DNA from: Streptomyces sp. DSM 15324
GTDB taxonomy: Bacteria > Actinomycetota > Actinomycetes > Streptomycetales > Streptomycetaceae
DNA length: 64,000 nt
NCBI RefSeq assembly: GCF_001514285.1
Contig: NZ_KQ949023.1
Location: 310,001-374,000 of the forward strand
Direction: 5' to 3'
A program made the translations under genes and the position numbers. Every line of letters starts with the position of its first letter. Positions within the stretch are counted from its first letter, which is position 1. This document shows, piece by piece, positions 62,899 through 64,000 of this stretch. Under the pieces are notes generated by a model. It worked only from the letters and a program-made list of their open reading frames with translations. It was not told the origin of the DNA and did no database searches.

Positions 62899-63980
62899 GC
62901 CTCGGCGTCCTCTCGGTCGGTCACGTGCAGATAGGGGGGCGGCTTCGGGAGCTCGCCGTGCAGCGCGCGCCCGAGGACGGCCGAGTCGGGCGTCGCGCCC
63001 TCGGTGTCGTCCACCCGGCGCAACCCCGCCTGGCGGAGCAGGATCCGCATCTCCAGGTTGGCGTCGGTGGGGCGCAGGGTCACCCGGAACTCCTCGGCAC
63101 CGGCCTGCCGCGCCCGTCCCATCAGCGAGAACAGGAAGGCCGCCGCCGCGCCCCGGCCGGCGACCCGGCAGGAGAGGGCGAGCAGCGGGATCGACCAGGT
63201 GGTCGCGCTCGCGCCTGCGCCGCCGCGGTCGACGAGTGCGGCGCCGATGATGCCGTACGAGCCGAAACGGTCCGTCATCCGTGCCGTGTACAGCTCGTAC
63301 CCCTCCGAGCCGGCCAGCTCGCGCAGCCGGTCCGGGGTGAGGCCGGAGGAGTTCAGCCGGTGGGTGCGGGCGGCGAGTTCCAGGGCGCGCGGGATCTCCT
63401 CGGGCGTGGCCGCGCCGACCGTGAGCCGCATGGCGCACCAGCTCAGGAACTCCTCCCGGCTGCCGTGGAAGCGTTCGCCCTCGGCCCGGCGCGCCTCCTC
63501 GGTGCGGTAGCGGTCGACCCGGGCGCGTGACTCGGGGGTGACCTCGCGGCCCTCGAACGCGGCCAGCAGCGCGGGCACGTCCTCGGGGGCGAGGGTGCCC
63601 ACCGCTGGAAGCAGGGCCTCGACCTCGGCGCGTTCGTAGGGCGAGTCGTCGACCAGCACGAGAGCGTCCACCGCGATCCCCAGGCTGTCGGCGATCCTGC
63701 GCAGCGACTCGCTCTTGTCCTGCCAGGACACCTGTGGGGCGAGGAACCGCTCGCGGACCTCGGGCCGGGTGGCCGCGAGCCGGTCGAGCACGGCGGGCGC
63801 GCTGCGGCTCGCGACGCTGCTGAGCACGCCGCGCGCCGCGAGCGCGTCGATCGCGGCCAGCATCTCGGGGCGGGGGACGGGCAGTTCGTCGGTGGGGGAC
63901 TCGACGGCGATGTCGTCCCAGAGGGTGCCGTCGAGGTCCCAGACGACGCACTTGACGCGGTCGGCGTCGAAGGCGGTCAT
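62895..63980 (-). CDS. FkbH-like HAD-family glyceryl-ACP enzyme
   Basis: 361 aa. VVWDLDGTLWDD (residues 12-23) holds the HAD Asp pair. LVLVDDSPYERAEVEALLPAV follows. The C-terminal half is a GNAT-like domain (THRLNSSGLTPDRLRELAG, ARMTDRFGSYGIIGAALV, SLMGRARQAGAEEFRVTLRP). FkbH proteins take 1,3-bisphosphoglycerate, dephosphorylate it and load it on an ACP. It overlaps the ACP gene. Its ATG (63980) is 20 bp from the window edge; more biosynthetic genes probably continue rightward. Confidence 0.85.
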   Translation of the reverse strand: MTAFDADRVKCVVWDLDGTLWDDIAVESPTDELPVPRPEMLAAIDALAARGVLSSVASRSAPAVLDRLAATRPEVRERFLAPQVSWQDKSESLRRIADSLGIAVDALVLVDDSPYERAEVEALLPAVGTLAPEDVPALLAAFEGREVTPESRARVDRYRTEEARRAEGERFHGSREEFLSWCAMRLTVGAATPEEIPRALELAARTHRLNSSGLTPDRLRELAGSEGYELYTARMTDRFGSYGIIGAALVDRGGAGASATTWSIPLLALSCRVAGRGAAAAFLFSLMGRARQAGAEEFRVTLRPTDANLEMRILLRQAGLRRVDDTEGATPDSAVLGRALHGELPKPPPYLHVTDREDAEA

Positions 63981-64000
63981 CGCTCACTCCGGGGCAGGAA

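Overview
The window is a high-GC actinobacterial chromosome segment and almost certainly comes from a Streptomyces. It carries rodlin and chaplin genes, a melC1/melC2 tyrosinase pair, a citrate synthase of the Streptomyces CitA type, GTG starts, and many 4-bp stop/start overlaps. The gene order (ribose operon, recD2, citA, copper ATPase, inositol genes, rodlins, chaplins, mel) resembles, from memory, the SCO2699-SCO2750 region of S. coelicolor. The species cannot be named from sequence alone.

Layout. 1-1.3 kb: end of a sugar or polyol catabolic operon (DUF993-like protein, TIM-barrel isomerase). 1.4-11.1 kb: an accessory block. It holds a WXG100-like small protein, a 775-aa polymorphic toxin with a nuclease-like C-terminus and its overlapping immunity gene, and a DUF6177-like protein. 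It also holds two small genes divergent from a stand-alone GntR regulator, a second orphan immunity-like gene, a decayed copy of the GntR locus, and an AAA ATPase/HNH pair resembling the Septu (PtuA/PtuB) anti-phage system. 11.2-12.4 kb: an esterase. 12.7-18.6 kb: the ribose operon rbsR-A-C-B-K-D, read leftward, with three LacI-type operators upstream. 18.8-23.2 kb: a secreted SH3-like protein, RecD2 helicase, citrate synthase, and a probable 6C small RNA. 23.6-27.2 kb: a copper efflux pair (copZ-copA) behind a CsoR-type operator, and a PrsW-like membrane protease. 27.4-36.2 kb: a zinc alcohol dehydrogenase, a small HTH protein and a myo-inositol catabolic operon (iolE-like, iolC, aldolase, iolB, iolD, mmsA). 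36.4-41.4 kb: an APC permease and a hydrolase-ABC ATPase fusion with its permease.

41.5-62.5 kb is a cell-surface and development region. It has three rodlins, three chaplins, a sortase-type EKP-repeat wall protein, and an ATP-grasp enzyme. It also has a GH26-like secreted hydrolase and an eight-gene exopolysaccharide operon (glycosyltransferases, polyprenyl glycosylphosphotransferase, O-antigen-ligase-like, MurJ-like flippase, deacetylase, Wzz-like, GNAT). A VKOR-type thiol oxidoreductase, two secreted proteins and the tyrosinase operon complete it. Five of the six rodlin/chaplin genes share a promoter-like motif close to the sigma-BldN consensus, so they are probably switched on together during aerial growth. 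62.6-64 kb: an acyl carrier protein and an FkbH-like protein, the edge of a secondary-metabolite locus.

Long reverse-frame ORFs throughout are artefacts of GC-rich third codon positions and are left out. No tRNA, rRNA, CRISPR array or intact transposase was seen.
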